Under the pieces are notes generated by a model. That model saw only the letters and a list, made by a program, of their open reading frames with translations. It was not told the origin of the DNA and made no database searches. A program made the position numbers and the translations under genes. Below, one piece after another: positions 25,066 to 38,200 of a stretch of DNA of 64,000 bases. The stretch is taken from contig NC_090942.1 in assembly GCF_040807025.1 (NCBI RefSeq), forward strand, positions 203,910,747 to 203,974,746, in the 5' to 3' direction. Each line of letters begins with the position of its first letter. Within the stretch, counting starts at the first letter, position 1. The DNA comes from Struthio camelus. Taxonomy: Eukaryota; Chordata; Aves; Struthioniformes; Struthionidae.

Positions 25066-25857
25066 ATGGATTGGGGAGCTCTGCACACTATCTTAGGAGG
25101 CGTAAATAAACACTCCACCAGTATTGGGAAGATATGGCTCACTGTGCTGTTCATCTTCCGTATCATGATCCTTGTAGTGGCTGCAGAGAGAGTCTGGGGA
25201 GATGAACAAGATGATTTCGTCTGCAACACGCTGCAACCTGGTTGCAAAAATGTTTGCTATGACCATTTTTTCCCCATCTCTCACATCAGACTCTGGGCCC
25301 TGCAGCTAATCTTTGTTTCCACACCTGCACTCCTGGTGGCCATGCATGTAGCTTACAGAAGGCATGAGAAGAAAAGGCAGTTCAGAAAGGGAGATCGGAA
25401 ATGTGAATATAAAGACATTGAAGAAATCAGAACACAAAAGTTTCATATTGAGGGCTCCTTGTGGTGGACATACACCAGCAGCATCTTCTTCAGACTGGTC
25501 TTTGAAGCAGTCTTCATGTATGCGTTTTATTTCATGTACGATGGGTTCCACATGCCTCGCTTAATGAAATGTAATGCTTGGCCCTGCCCCAACACAGTAG
25601 ACTGCTTTGTTTCTCGGCCTACTGAAAAGACAGTGTTTACTATTTTCATGATTGCTGTGTCCAGCATTTGCATTCTCTTAAATGTGGCTGAGTTATGTTA
25701 CTTGTTGGCAAAATTCTTCCTCAAAAGGTCTAGAAAGGCTGGAAATCCAAAACATCACCCCAGCCATGAGACTAAAGAAGAAACCAAACAAAATGAAATG
25801 AATGAGTTAATATCTGATAGCTGTCAGAACACAGTCACAGGATTTTCAAGTAGCTAA
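25066..25857 (+). CDS. GJB6: Gap junction beta-6 protein (connexin 30)
   Basis: A 263-residue four-pass connexin. Six subunits form a hemichannel that docks with one in the neighbouring cell, passing ions and small metabolites; in vertebrates it is prominent in cochlear supporting cells and epithelia. Seen in sequence: N-terminal helix (MDWGAL start); TM1 about 21-40; first extracellular loop with C53, C60 and C64 (C-X6-C-X3-C); TM2 about 76-96; cytoplasmic loop about 97-131; TM3 about 132-156; second loop with C169, C174 and C180 (C-X4-C-X5-C) followed by SRPTEKT; TM4 about 189-213; basic tail. The tail ends [13 protein letters not shown], the hallmark of Cx30, and the length is near the human 261. 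The whole frame lies in one exon, as is usual for connexins. Oddity: the cytoplasmic loop, the second extracellular loop ([13 protein letters not shown]) and TM4 resemble human Cx26 more than human Cx30. Identity as GJB6 rests on the tail and on position upstream of GJB2. Confidence 0.95.
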   Translation: MDWGALHTILGGVNKHSTSIGKIWLTVLFIFRIMILVVAAERVWGDEQDDFVCNTLQPGCKNVCYDHFFPISHIRLWALQLIFVSTPALLVAMHVAYRRHEKKRQFRKGDRKCEYKDIEEIRTQKFHIEGSLWWTYTSSIFFRLVFEAVFMYAFYFMYDGFHMPRLMKCNAWPCPNTVDCFVSRPTEKTVFTIFMIAVSSICILLNVAELCYLLAKFFLKRSRKAGNPKHHPSHETKEETKQNEMNELISDSCQNTVTGFSSS

Positions 25858-26760
25858 GGTGATGTAAATGTTGGTATTCGCTCTTTTTGGAGTGAGTGTT
25901 TTTGTTTCTAAAGGCTGCAAATACTATTTGTGATAACAAGCAGTTTAAGTTGGGTAAGACTTTGATACAAATTTTCAGGTGCAAATTACACACCTGTTTG
26001 GAAAAAAAGTCAGGGCAGCCTGAACATGTAAAAGTTACCTAAGGATTAATAGAGAATTGTGTTTTTCTGTGAATATCCTTACAAATTGACTATGGTAAGT
26101 GGGGAAACCCACTAATATCTTCACCCTGACATAGCTCCTGAAAACTGCACATGCAACAGCAATAAGAACAAAATTCTTTCCAAGATAGACATTCTAGTAT
26201 TACAAGATTTTTTGTAATAGTGATAGTTTTTACTTGTGGACTGACAATTAAAATATTTTTGTAAAATGTAAGATTCCATGTTACTTAAGGTGTTATAGTA
26301 AACAATTAGTTGTGTCTTATTTTTAACCAGGTATATGCAGCTGTACCAGTAATGCCATGTTAATGGAGAGGAGATAGCAGTAGGCTGCATCTATACAGCT
26401 TTGCAAGCACTGCCTGAGTTTGGACAGGTAGCTTCAGCCATGTGCATATACACAGCCTGCCATGGAGGGAGTCATGTGAGAGCTTGCCATATGTTGTGTG
26501 GATGATTGAGGAAGCTAGATCCTGAGGGCAAACTTGAGCCTTAAAACCAGCATGCCAATATGGATACAGCCAAGGTAGATCAGCTTTAAATATCTAGCAG
26601 ATCTGGTATAAATAATCTTACTAATTCTTTTACTTGCATACTGCCCATCTTACAAGAACATAGGTAATTTTATGTAAATAATCCACTTAGCATGTGTTCA
26701 CTTCTTTAGTGCATTAACTATATTTGTTTCTTTATACTGTATCACATCATGGAGTGTGTG

Positions 26761-26783
26761 TTTTTTTTTTTTTTTTTTTTTTT
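26761..26783. repeat. T23 homopolymer
   Basis: An uninterrupted T run within the predicted GJB6 3' UTR, preceded by a short GTGTGTG stretch. Confidence 0.95.
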
Positions 26784-26969
26784 GTGGTAGACTGATGCTG
26801 TGGTATGAAACTAGGAGCTATTTGACTTGAAGGACATGCAAAAATGTCTACAAAATCGGAAACGGGCCAGGTCTTCTGAATAAAAGGCCAACACTTTAAC
26901 CTTTGCCAATGGAATGAAAGTCTGTATGTGAATGCTGTAAGAACTTTGTTAGTGGAAAATAACTGTTCA

Positions 26970-26975
26970 AATAAA
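26970..26975 (+). terminator. Candidate GJB6 polyadenylation signal
   Basis: Canonical AATAAA about 1.1 kb after the stop codon, with T-rich downstream sequence. AATAAA at 26879 is an alternative. Confidence 0.5.
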
Positions 26976-29900
26976 AAGCACTTCTGCTTATGAAAGATTG
27001 TTTTCAAGCAGGGCCTTTATATGCAAGATGCACACAACTCATAAACTGCCCTTTTAGCTTACCCTAAGCATCTGCCTGTAACCTCTCATTTGCGGCCAGG
27101 ACTGTGATGCCCTGATTCTGTTGTTCCTCCTCTCTTGGAGGAAGTGCAACTTTTGTGTGCTTGCTCAGGGGCATGTGCTGTGGGGGTGGGGGGGGAATGC
27201 CATTGAAAGCAAGTCCCCTGATGGTTCAAGAGATGGGTGTAGCGTACCAGCAAAGTATGGTGACTTGCATGCACTTCTCTCCTTTTTCTGAATGTCTTCT
27301 GACTGCTATACTGAGGTCAGTGGGTTCATGACATTTTTAGAAATTGCTCCCCTTTTATACCAGTGCATATGAATTAGGCTCATTGGTTTTGTATCATGGA
27401 GCAGCTCTTTGAAGGGGCAATGCAGGTAACAAGGAGCAGCCATCCCTGGGAGCAGGGGTTGAGCTTGGTGCATAAACCATCTCCTATTTGAAGATTTACT
27501 GTTGTTGCATCATGCTTTTTCATATTTGTGACAACACAGCAGTATGTGGGGATGCGCTGTAAATTGTTCAGGGTTTGTTGTTTCATGGGTGGTCAGTAGC
27601 CCCCTGATGGGGCATGCGCACAAACAGCAGGAGCAGGAGGATGCCTCCACTTCACCCTTGTTCACCTCTGCTCTTTCCCTGGCAAACTCTGGGTCTTTCC
27701 TGCCCTTGCAGCAGGTTTCCTTTTTTCAGCCTCTGCTGTGAAAGGAACTTGCTGATAGTCTTCTGAACTGGACTGCCAGCAAGCCTGAGGGCAAAGCTTA
27801 CACAAGACCATGCCAATTAGTGTATTTGAATCGTTCTCTCTGCCAACTGAAAATACAAGCAAAAGGGGAGAGATGATGAGAGTCTGCAGGTGTTGTTCAG
27901 ACTGCCCTTGTCATGGCTCCCTATCTGAGCAGCACAGGCTCTTTAATGATTAATGACGAATCTTCACATATCGCTACAAAAACGTTATCAGCCTGTTACT
28001 TCAGTAGAGCTGCTCCTTTGCAATCAGGAAGGCAGTGCCTTGGCAGTGCCTGGCTGCTCCTGCCCAGCCAAGTCTCTCTCCATCCTGTCAAGGAACAAAC
28101 TCAGCCCTCAACACCCGGTTCGAACATCAGCGCTGGCTGTGGGGTGACAGCAGAGTTATTTTTGTTCCCAAACTGTATTTCACAGAGCAGCTCCGGCTGT
28201 GGACTTTCATCCAGGGAATGCTGTGAATCGCATACCGTATAGGGAATATGAATGGGGATCAGTTAATGATTATACATGATCATGCCTCGTCATTTAGTAA
28301 TTGAAGTGAAATAGCCCTATGCTAAATGTCAGTCAGTCTGGAAAGCACCATGAAGCACTGTAAGGCTCATTTTCATTTTTTCCAGCTAGGGCAGAGGTAT
28401 AGTTTCACGGTATCCGTCACAAAGTGCACGCCTGTTAAACCCCAAGCCCGGATATGACAATAACTCTGTATATGGTACTTCCGTCTCCTACTTACAAATT
28501 TTCTAACAGTGATTTTTGTTTTAGTTTTCTAGCAGGCAGATTTTTCCAGAATACCATTTCCAGGTGTGTTGTTATTTTAAGCCTGGATAAGCAGAAAATG
28601 GTGTGAGCCATACTGTGCTGTCACCTGAACTCAAGTTGGTGCCGCAAAGGTTAAGTGAAAAAATGGGGCACGCCTGACCCTTTGCGTGCCGCGCGCCGTT
28701 ACTGGAGTACTAGAGTATACCAGAGTATATCGGCAGCCAGGTCGGGCAGAAACAAATACACCAGTCCCTGTCCAACCTAGGCCAAGGACTGCGATCAACC
28801 AAAGAGCCCGAGTAAATTTATTGACTCAGCAAGGAAGACCGGTTGCGACAGATGTGTTTGATGCTGGTAATTCCTGTCATACTGCTCTGCAACCCTCCCC
28901 ACAGCCCCCCAGATTTAGCTGAAACACCCTCTGACTTCTGTTACTGCCAAAGAAAAGCCCCCAAAAGCATCACTGCCTTCTTATTCACGTTCCCCGTCCG
29001 CTCTTCCATTAAGCTGAAGTATACGGGGCAGAATCATGAGGAAACTGCAACCTTCTGTCAAAAGCAGGCGTCTGTTCTCGCCTCTCCAGGCTCCCTCCCG
29101 CCGCAGCAGGTCCTGCCTGACCCTCTCCAGCGGCTGCAGCCCGCGCTGGGGAGGCAGCTGTATTTGCTGAGACGGGAGTTAATCCTTGCTGTGGAGGAAA
29201 GCTGAGCAGGTTTTCTTGGTTTCAGGCCTCCTCCCATGTCTTCACAGGTTGGGTAAGGCTGACCTGGGCTGCTCTTCACCTCTGAGCACAGCAGCTCACC
29301 CACTTCCTCCTGCACACCCGGGGCATGACTGCCTTCCCTGCTCGTGTCCAGCAGCCGTCACCTGGGTCGAGGGTCCCACCACAAGTCTGTGACCCATGGT
29401 GACAGGCAGTTTGTGCTACACTGGCACCACCATCCTCCCAAGTGGTAGTTCAGAGAGCTTCCGTGGTGGCAGCTGCCTCAATGGTCCCTGCCCATCCCCG
29501 GCCGCTTGTCCCCACCCTGTGATTCCTCTTTGTTATGCCTGGGGCAGAGATTGCTCAAGTTGGCTGTGGTGCAAAGGATTAATCAGAGCTTCTGGAAAAC
29601 ATCTCTTGCAAATCCCCTCACCTCCCTTGCTTTCTTATCAAACGGGCTGGAGGAAGGGAGAGGTGCAGTGCGGCCATGACCGCACGCAGGCCCAGCAGCG
29701 GCGTCTGCCAGCCTCAGCGATGGCCAGTATCTTTGTTGTTTTCGCCCCTCTCCCATTACACAATCTGGCCGCTCATGCTGGCCCCGCTGCATGCCTTCCT
29801 CCATCCCTCTCTCTTCCTCCCAGCCCAGTCCTCCGTGACCGTGGTTTTGTTATCCCATTGCCCGAACCCCTTCCCATTTCCCACCCCTTCTGGACAGTGT

Positions 29901-30779
29901 GCCGGAAAGCAATACCACGGCCGAGGCGAGGCAGACCTCTGCTCCCAATTGCTTGACATGATTTTCTAAATGCGGCTGTTTCCTCTATTTCCCTCACCAA
30001 AACAAGGCTTTATTACTGTGCTTCTGAAACAAAGCTCTTTCGGCTCCGCACAGAGCAGCCCTTGCTGCCTCGCTGGCTCCTCCGATGGCCACCTGCTGTG
30101 ACAGGGTGGCCCTGCAAGGTGAGCGGGCTGCAAACGCGGTGCCCAGCAGCCTGCCCGGCAGAAGAGGCCTTTATTGCCTATAGCTGAGTAATGACCGCTC
30201 ACAGCTCGGCTCCTAGTGCCCGGACAGCGTTTCTCGCCGCGCAGCAGAAGGAACAGCGGGGACCTGAGTTAAGGATGGTTACTCCAGTTCTTGTCTTTGC
30301 TATCTGACGCTCGCGAGCTGCTCTTCCTGTGGAGGTGTCTGTCAAAGGAAGGCAGAGGGGCTTGCGTTTAAAAGTTTTCCATCCCCATTTCTGATGTAAG
30401 CTATATCTGATTAAGTCGACTGGTTTGCCATCAGCACGGACAAATTTCTGCTCTGCTCTCAGAGAGCGTAGCCTGTGAAGCCAGACAGGCTGCTGGATCT
30501 GAGATCCTACAGCATCCAGGCCACTTCTTGTCCTCCAGGTAGCCTCAGAGACCATCTCCACCTCAGCAAACATCCTCCGAGGGACTTTGCACCGCTGGCT
30601 GCAGTGAGAGCGTTACCATCGCAGGAGCCTTTCGCCTGCTAGAGGCAACGCAAACCTGCCTCCCTGCACAGCCCTGTACTTGCAGGCTTGGATCTCTCAA
30701 GTGAGGCACATGAATTCAAACGGCCTCCTTTTCTGCTCCCACCAACGCCAAAATATGGCCAGCTCCAGCAAAAGCAACA

Positions 30780-30950
30780 GCGAGCTTCAAATGGCATTTC
30801 TCCTGTTTCCCGCTTCGGGCTCCCCGCACCCTCGCGGCGGCGTATGGCTGCCTCCCCAGCGCACGCGCGCCACGCTCAGCCGCGTTTCTCCCAGCAGACG
30901 TGCCCAGCGCTTTGTCTGACGCACCGAGCGATGGCTGGTGGGTCCGTGGG
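30780..30950. promoter_or_regulatory. Orphan CpG-rich patch between GJB6 and GJB2
   Basis: A local cluster of CpGs (for example CTCGCGGCGGCG and GCGCACGCGCGCCACG) lies in sequence where CpG is otherwise depleted. It is shorter than a usual CpG island and has no associated exon that I can see. It could be an unmethylated enhancer, a minor promoter, or chance. Confidence 0.35.
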
Positions 30951-33900
30951 AGGAGAAGACGGGGAGAGGTTCACGCAGAGGTCTGACTCAGCTGTCAAGT
31001 CCTAGCAAGGGCCCCAGTCAGCACCCTGCTTTGTCCCTGCCAAGAGGCGTACGGACAGGAGCGCCGCTCCTCGCATCTTGTCACCACCTGGTTACCAGCT
31101 GCCTGTGCAGCTGGGTTGTCCGCCTCTGCCTGAATTTCGGCTTCAGCCTCCCCCCACCACTCGATGCTGGGAAAATCAATTTGGCCTTTTCTGGATGTTT
31201 GCGGAGGTTTCAGGGTTTGATCCAAAGCTCCTCACTGTCACTCAGAAAATCCTTGCTGATCTCTATGGGCTCGTGCCGGGCCTGTAGGAAGGGTGTAGCT
31301 CCTTAAAAACACTGCGGCACCGCTTAGGCACTTTCCGCACAGTCCTTCTGCATCATCCGATCCTGTTTCACGTAGCAGCTATTGGCTCCTCACAGCATTT
31401 CTGTGCACCAGGTATATAACTCTCTCCTTGCAGGACATGTCCTCCCAGCGCAGACAGGCAGGCGTGCTCTCCACATGCAATGCTGACTGAGTCACCCGCT
31501 CTGACATGTATTCATGCTCTCAAAACCATTTTAGTTGTTTCCAGTGATTTTTTACTCAAGCTCCTGATCTGCTGGTGGCCACAGGAAATAGTTGATTACT
31601 GAGGGTGAAAGCTTGCTAGAATGGTTTGGCTCTTAACAAATTTAAGCGCCTTTTTTTCTCTACCGGCTTGGATGTTGGGTAGCCATTTATTTGTGTGCAA
31701 GTCCATGCAGGGGAGCTTTAAAGAGTCAGATCGGTGAAGCAGCAGCATTTTATATTCTGCTGGGAAAGAGCTGAGCTCCTGACCCGTGAGGACTCCTGAT
31801 CCACAGGAATCAGGGTATTATACTTCATTCTGACCAGGGCAGATCCGATTACATTCACTACGCCTGAGAGCAGCATGGTGCAGCTCTTCTTCATTAGCTA
31901 AAACATACAGAAACCCTGATTAATCTAATTTCTCTTGTTCTCTCTTCCCCCACCCAGTGTTATCTTTTAAATGAGGCGTTTCTTGGGCCAGAGGCCCATG
32001 TTAATGGTGTCTGGGGGTCACCCAGGAAATTCAGAGAGTTGCTAATCAGCAACAACAGTAATGGCAGTATTATATAAAGCATGACAACAGCTTCAAGAAA
32101 GAGTTGGATCTCTGCTCTTGGACGCTGCTTTAGGATGTACAAAAAAGCCTGGAAAGAAAAGCAACTGGTGACACCTTTGGCCCAGGTAAAATTGCCTGGG
32201 TGTCCCTGCAGCTGAAGGTCACAACAACAAATCCAGGACAGACTCTTGCAACGGCCAGCAGGACCTGGCTGACACAGGAGGGAGAGTTTCATCCCAGGCT
32301 GGTAGCTTGGGTTCAATCACAACATCTGTACGTGGGCACACAATATGTGTTCAGATGGTGACAATAAAAAAGAGTTTAAGAGCATCTTACAGATCCTTAA
32401 ATAGTCTATCTGAAAAAAAAATCATACTCCCAGTTACTCAGCTTCCGTTTTCTTATCTAGTCAAAATTTAACTATTAATTAACTGGTAAAGTTTCCCAGG
32501 GCAGATAAGGCTTGAGCAGGAAGCAGGAGCATGCTGCCCCCATATGCTGCAGCAGCCCAGGTGGGTCTCAGCATGGGTCCGACCCCACTGGGGGTACAGT
32601 GTGAACCACCCGGAAGGAACTGCCTCACCCATGGGTGTCACGAACCCACGTGCTCAGCCTTACTTCAGTCACGTGCCAGCACTGCCCCAGCCAGGGCTAC
32701 CAGGAGGACCTTAACAGAGGACATCGTTTCCCCTTTCCTCAGACTCTTTCGGGCCTGAGGACACATAAACCCACATATCCCTCTTCTAGGGAGAGTGCTC
32801 ATAATGCGAGAAAGCAAGGGTGTCCTGTGGTGAAGAGGTTCACAAGCCTTTCTGTTGAAGCTTTGTATATATAAACCAATTTTTATATGTGTATATGCAT
32901 GTATGTGTACACACACAACAAATATTATATATCAACACAGAAGCAATGCAGCAAAAACTAGATTGCCCAGTAAATATTTTGAACACTGGGTTGGAGATTC
33001 AGTTTTATTTTGGGCTTTCTGATATGTACTTATTTATATCTAAAAGGATATCTTCAACGGAAGAGGCTGATTGATAGAAGGCAAAACAGCAGACAATAGA
33101 GTGCGTTAGGCAAGATCGGAAAGAATTAAGGCACTTGGGAGCAAGATCTTTCCAGCAGCAACACAATGGTAGGTGATAAATGAAAGATAAAATACACTTC
33201 AAGGAAAAATTTGAATTCCTCCTCGAACATCCTGGTTTCCAGCGAACTGAGATGAGTCAGGAGTGAGAGCTGGCCAGGCTGATGGTTGTTAGCTCTGCTC
33301 TGTGCCGAGTGGTGATAAAGAAAAAATGAAATATTAAGGCATATAAAGAAGCAAATTAACAATGAAATTGGTAATGGTGTCACCCAACCACTCTGGCATG
33401 GGGGAGCAGGTTAAGATAGCCGTGGGGGAATCAGGGACACAAGGATTTTTCTCTCAGATGTAAACTTGCCTTGTGACCGGAGAGGTGTACCCGCACAGAA
33501 GAGTGGCGAGGAGATAAACCAGAGATACCTTTGAATTTCTTGGTCACTGTAAAGAAAAAAAAAAAAGATGTTTAAAATAATAGCTCTGTCACATGTCACA
33601 GACTACAAAACTGATAACCCAGAGACTGAACCTGCACTGACTGTATTATATTTCACATGGGCTGAGGAATCAGGGATCGAAGAGGAATACTGTGTAATTC
33701 AGCTTTCCTTCCTCACAGTTCACTCCCAAGATTATTTCTGTGTTCACCTGCTGCTGCGTTTCTGGGGAGAGCATTTAGTCATGGTGGGGTGGGTGACCTG
33801 TGCTTTAAAACTCAGGGCTGCAACCCCCTTTTTGCAAGGGTCTGGGCTGGACCTGGCGGAAGACTTGGGTGCTGCTCTGCATCGCACGGAGGCTTCGCTG

Positions 33901-34575
33901 GGCACCAGGCACGGACAGCAGCAGGCTCGAGCGACTTTACGGCTAGGACGAGAAGAGCTGTGGGCACCTTACAAGCCCACAGGCCACACTAGACGGCACC
34001 CAGTGAATTTAAGTTCCTCGAGGGTTGGGTGGCAGCTGAGTGGGGTTTTTCTTTATTGCACTTCTCCACATAGGTGTCTGAAATTTATTTAAATTCAGCT
34101 CATACCTAAATAGCCATTTGGATCTAGTCCCAAGCCTATCTAATCCCTTTATCCCTTTTCCTACTGTGTAGGAAAACCTTGTTTGGCAGTCAAAGGTTTT
34201 GGTAGTCAATAAAATCATATCAGCTGTTCGTGAAACCAAGGAAGCATTTCAGAGCAGCAGCTGCCTTTTAAGAGGCAGCCTGCCCTGGAGGCCTCCTGTT
34301 AAGCAGAATTTAACCTGGGGTGATACAGCCTCTCAGCCTTCCTCGGTTTTTGTTCATATTGTGGAGCCAGCCTGGGTCCCTTCTGGATGGAGCTAAAGCA
34401 GAAAATACAGTCCAGGAGCACAGCTCCTACGCTCCAGCTGCCACAGGCAGTCAGTCCACAGGGAAGGCCCAAAACAAGCCCTCGAGACGTGTATGCTGTG
34501 GCACCGCTGGGTCCTCAGCACCAGCTGTTTCTACAGATCTGTTCTTGTTGGGCTGCACTACTTGCTAACGAATGT

Positions 34576-34670
34576 GCCTCTAGCCTACGTCTATAGTTTT
34601 GGAATGTAATGTTGTATACCGTAATACATTGCAAGGTACCGTACTGCAATGTAGACATAGCCTAAAGCTA
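34576..34670. mobile_element. Short inverted-repeat element, MITE-like
   Basis: The left end CTAGCCTACGTCTATAG and the right end TAGACATAGCCTAAAGC are imperfect inverted repeats (13 of 17 positions pair). The interior has a further imperfect palindrome (ATTGCAAGGTACC.. / ..TGCAAT) and a repeated TACCGTA. The size and structure fit a non-autonomous DNA transposon remnant, but no clear target duplication was identified. Confidence 0.35.
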
Positions 34671-35259
34671 TTCTATAAATGAGGCAGATGTGAAAAAAAT
34701 GAGGGTCTTGGACACTGGATCTTGCTCCCAGGGTTGTTTATGCATTTTACATTAAATCATCAACACCAGCAGCTGCTCTTAGAAGAAAGAAACCTGCCTG
34801 CCCAGCTTTTGGTAGGAAAAGCTGCAGGAGCCTCTTCCATACCGAAGGAGCAGCTTCTGGGTTCTTCATCCAAAGGGACTGTGGCGGTCTAACCTCAAGA
34901 GAGAGAGGTGAGAGTACAACTGCCCAGTGGCATGGCTCTCAAGCTTCCCTAGGTATCCCTGGGTGTTGTATGGAAATGTAATGCTTACCAGAGGGTGATT
35001 AATTTTAAAAATTTGGCCTGTAGCTTCTACGGCTTATTAGAGAGCATTTAGACAGCTTTCCCCACATCTTCCTTCACCCTCCTGAACTTCAAAGAAGGCA
35101 CAGGTTGTTTTATTCCTGAAGCCAGACTGGCCCCAAGTCTGTCACAGCACATATCAAATGAGCAAAAGGAAAATTAATTTGGCTTTTAATTAATTTGGAT
35201 TTTATTGATCATTGTGGGTTTTTCACATCAGCTGGCAGTGCCATTATACTAGTGGGTGG

Positions 35260-35281
35260 TGCTGGAAGTGTGCTTCCAGCA
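35260..35281. repeat. Perfect 9-bp stem hairpin
   Basis: TGCTGGAAG - TGTG - CTTCCAGCA. The stem is perfect and the loop is four bases. No longer precursor-like structure is evident. Confidence 0.6.
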
Positions 35282-38200
35282 TCAAAGAACTGTAGATGCA
35301 ATTCAACAGGCCAGCTTAATAGAGTGCAGGCCATGCACAGCTGAAAGGGCATGAACAATCCTGTTTGATGCCAACAACATGTCCCTGAAGTTATATATGT
35401 GCATGTGTATTCTTCTGATTTGCATGCAAAATTCCTGTTCCCAGGAGGTACAATAGTCTACTCTACCACGCAACATGTCTCAACACAAGGAAGCATGACC
35501 TCATCTGAGACTGAGGGCTGCAATTTGGAAATAAAAGTGTTTCATCAGCAATTGCAATCCCTAGTGGGAACTGGGAACTCTACCCATTCTAATCTTGCCT
35601 GGAATTTCCTTGTAGCTTCATGAAAATGTTGTCCATCAGAATAATTCCCATTAGATTCTATCGCTTTTGAAATAATAGAAGCTGTCACAATCAAATTACA
35701 AGCACCCTTGCCTGACACGCTGCCTATAACAATAAAATACATAGTAATAAAACACCCTGCGCTACTTAGACCTGACTTATACTACATTTGTTTCCTCAAG
35801 CTTGACATGTACAGAGTTGATGTAAAGTTGCTTTAATCCCATTCTTCTGTTGTCCAAATAAAGCTCCTTGTACAACTCAAGCTATTAGCCAGCCTGTATC
35901 TACCAAATGCCAGTAGGGCTGTTGTGTTGCCTGTGAGAGCTAAGAGGCGAGTCCCACAGGGAACAGCTCATGGCAATGCCAGGTCTCATTATGGCTTTGA
36001 ACTCTTCAGCCTGCAGAGACCTACGCCTGCCTCTCTTCCTCTCCCCTCTTCCCTGCCTCTCCATCTTCCCTGAAAGCTCAGCATGCTTGAGAAATGCCCT
36101 TTTCCCGCTATTTGCCTTTGTGAAAAAGCAGGCATAACCATGTGCCAGGACAAGCCACTACCCGATTTTCCACGCCTGCCTTGATCAGGAAAGACACTGT
36201 AGTCCTTCACAGTGCTGTATTGGGAAGGGGCTGTGCAACCAGGTGGCGAGAAGAGAGAGAGAGCTCTGTGTATGCAGCCGAAGCACTTGGAGCCCAGGGC
36301 TGCCGCTGGGTTCAGAGCAGTGTGGGATGAAAGCAGGTCTACAAAAGGGTTGGGAGTCACCCTGGGGCTATCCTTAGGGCATCCTAAGGAAAGACCATCC
36401 TTGGAAAGACCAAGCCACTGGCAGAGTGGCTGTGGGTTAAGCCAAGAGGGGGCTAGTGAGGAAGTTCCAGCAAACAAAACACTGCATTAATTTAAAGTGT
36501 GTGGTTTTGGTGTTTTCCCCTGAGAGTGCCCAAAATGCACTCCAGCCTCTCTTTGAAAATATTGCCCCTTTATGTGGTTAGATGATAACAAAGAAACAGA
36601 TTTTTTTGCGTAGTCAATCTGTCCTGCCGTAATTTACTCATAAGAAAATAATTTCACATAGGAAACACTTAGCAGCAAGAGCGTTTTGGTGCTGAAACAG
36701 AATTTTGAATGAGAGAAAGCAGCAACCTGTCAGAAACATATTCCTTAACAAAAGAAATGATCTACTGACCCATAAAAATATCCCTAGCAAGTCACCAAGT
36801 ACCTGCTTATTTGGAGCCCTTGACTTTTACCAGTAAGTACTCAGGCTACATGGGTAGTGCAAACATTACAAAAGACAGTGCTTTTCTTGGACATTCGCCT
36901 TTCCCAGCCTGAAGTAAATCACTTTACGATGTACTTGAATGAAGTGGAGAGGAGAGGCAGGAGCATTCCTCACCCAAGGACGTTCTTTTCTTCTTTCTCT
37001 TGAGGTGTGCTGGCTGAAAGGGATATTTCTTTCCCCTGCCTGGAGTATGTTGTAAGCCTGAATGCAGACATTGCTTAGGAACAATCTCAATGGCATTTTT
37101 TAGGAGATGCTGTGAAGCTCTTTCCCTGCCATTTCTTGGCATGACAGCTATGGCTCTGTTTCTTCTGTGTCAAGAAGATCTTTTCTCATACATTTCTGCA
37201 ATGAGCTATGCTGGGACTTCTGCAATAAGCAGCATGACCACAACCAAGCTGGAGTGATGAAGGTGATTGGAACATTTACCCTCCCTGGACTTTATCACCC
37301 TTTGGAGCCAGAAATCGGGGACACCTCCTTAAATGAATTTAGCAGTAATTATTGCTCCACTCCTTAATGATCTGGTCCCTTTGCCTTGGTCCAAGTCCAG
37401 CTGATTCAGTTTAAATATGGACCGCCCGAGTTCTATACGGGTCAAATTCTGTGCAGTTGCACAGAAATCCTGAAGACAGCCTAACTTTCTGCATCATTTT
37501 ACAGAGATCTTTCAGGGAAGCTCCTAGAGGGGTTGCAGTTTATCATTTCCTTTCAAATTAGCCAATATAACTGTCTTCCCAAAGAGATTGGAAGTTATCT
37601 TCCCCTGTCAGGCCCAGGAACAGCCCTTCCTCTCTCTGGGGGATTCTGCCCACCAGGGACTCCTTGATCTTCAACAAAAAGAAATGCGAAAGGGCGGTGA
37701 GTTCTCAGTCTTGCCAGCTTGTGGCAGCTGCTGATGGAAAGATTGGGAAGGGCGGCAAGCTGAAAAGGCACTGTCCTTTAGGCAAGGAAGAGAGCTACTA
37801 GAAAGTCAGAAGGACTGGGAAGGGCACAGTGAAGTGCATAAAGATGCCAGGGAGAGCTTAAAATAGCAAACACAGACACTGCAGACTACTATAGAGAAGA
37901 GCACCCAGGATTTCTTCATCAGCAACTGTTGTACCCCAAGGATAGTGCCATGTTCAAAGCATTCTCTACTATTTATTGCATAAAGCCAGGGAGGAGCCAA
38001 CTTCCTTATCGCTTTCCAACCTGTTACAAGCAAGGACTATAAAGCTTTGTTGAATGCAGAACAATAACCACTTCACACTTCCCTTGGCTGTTCACAATGA
38101 TTTGTACCGTCAAAAATGACCAAGTCTTTCCATGAACTGCTAATTCACGCCCTCACTGTCATCTCCTGTTGTAGACCAAATTTATCAGAATATAGGTCAT

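Larger units (their letters stand above)
25858..26990 (+). other. GJB6 3' UTR, predicted
   Basis: AT-rich non-coding sequence follows the TAA. Two AATAAA hexamers occur at 26879-26884 and 26970-26975; the second is followed by T-rich sequence (GATTGTTTTC) suitable as a downstream element, so cleavage near 26990 is proposed. A T23 run lies at 26761-26783. Confidence 0.5.

Noticed and set aside
28650-28930. Possible LTR or retroviral fragment
   Set aside because: The sequence looked distinct from its neighbours, but no LTR ends, primer-binding site or viral protein motif could be supported.
29396-29956. 186-codon plus-strand frame
   Set aside because: Overlaps several frames on both strands in GC-rich intergenic DNA; no recognisable domain or splice structure.
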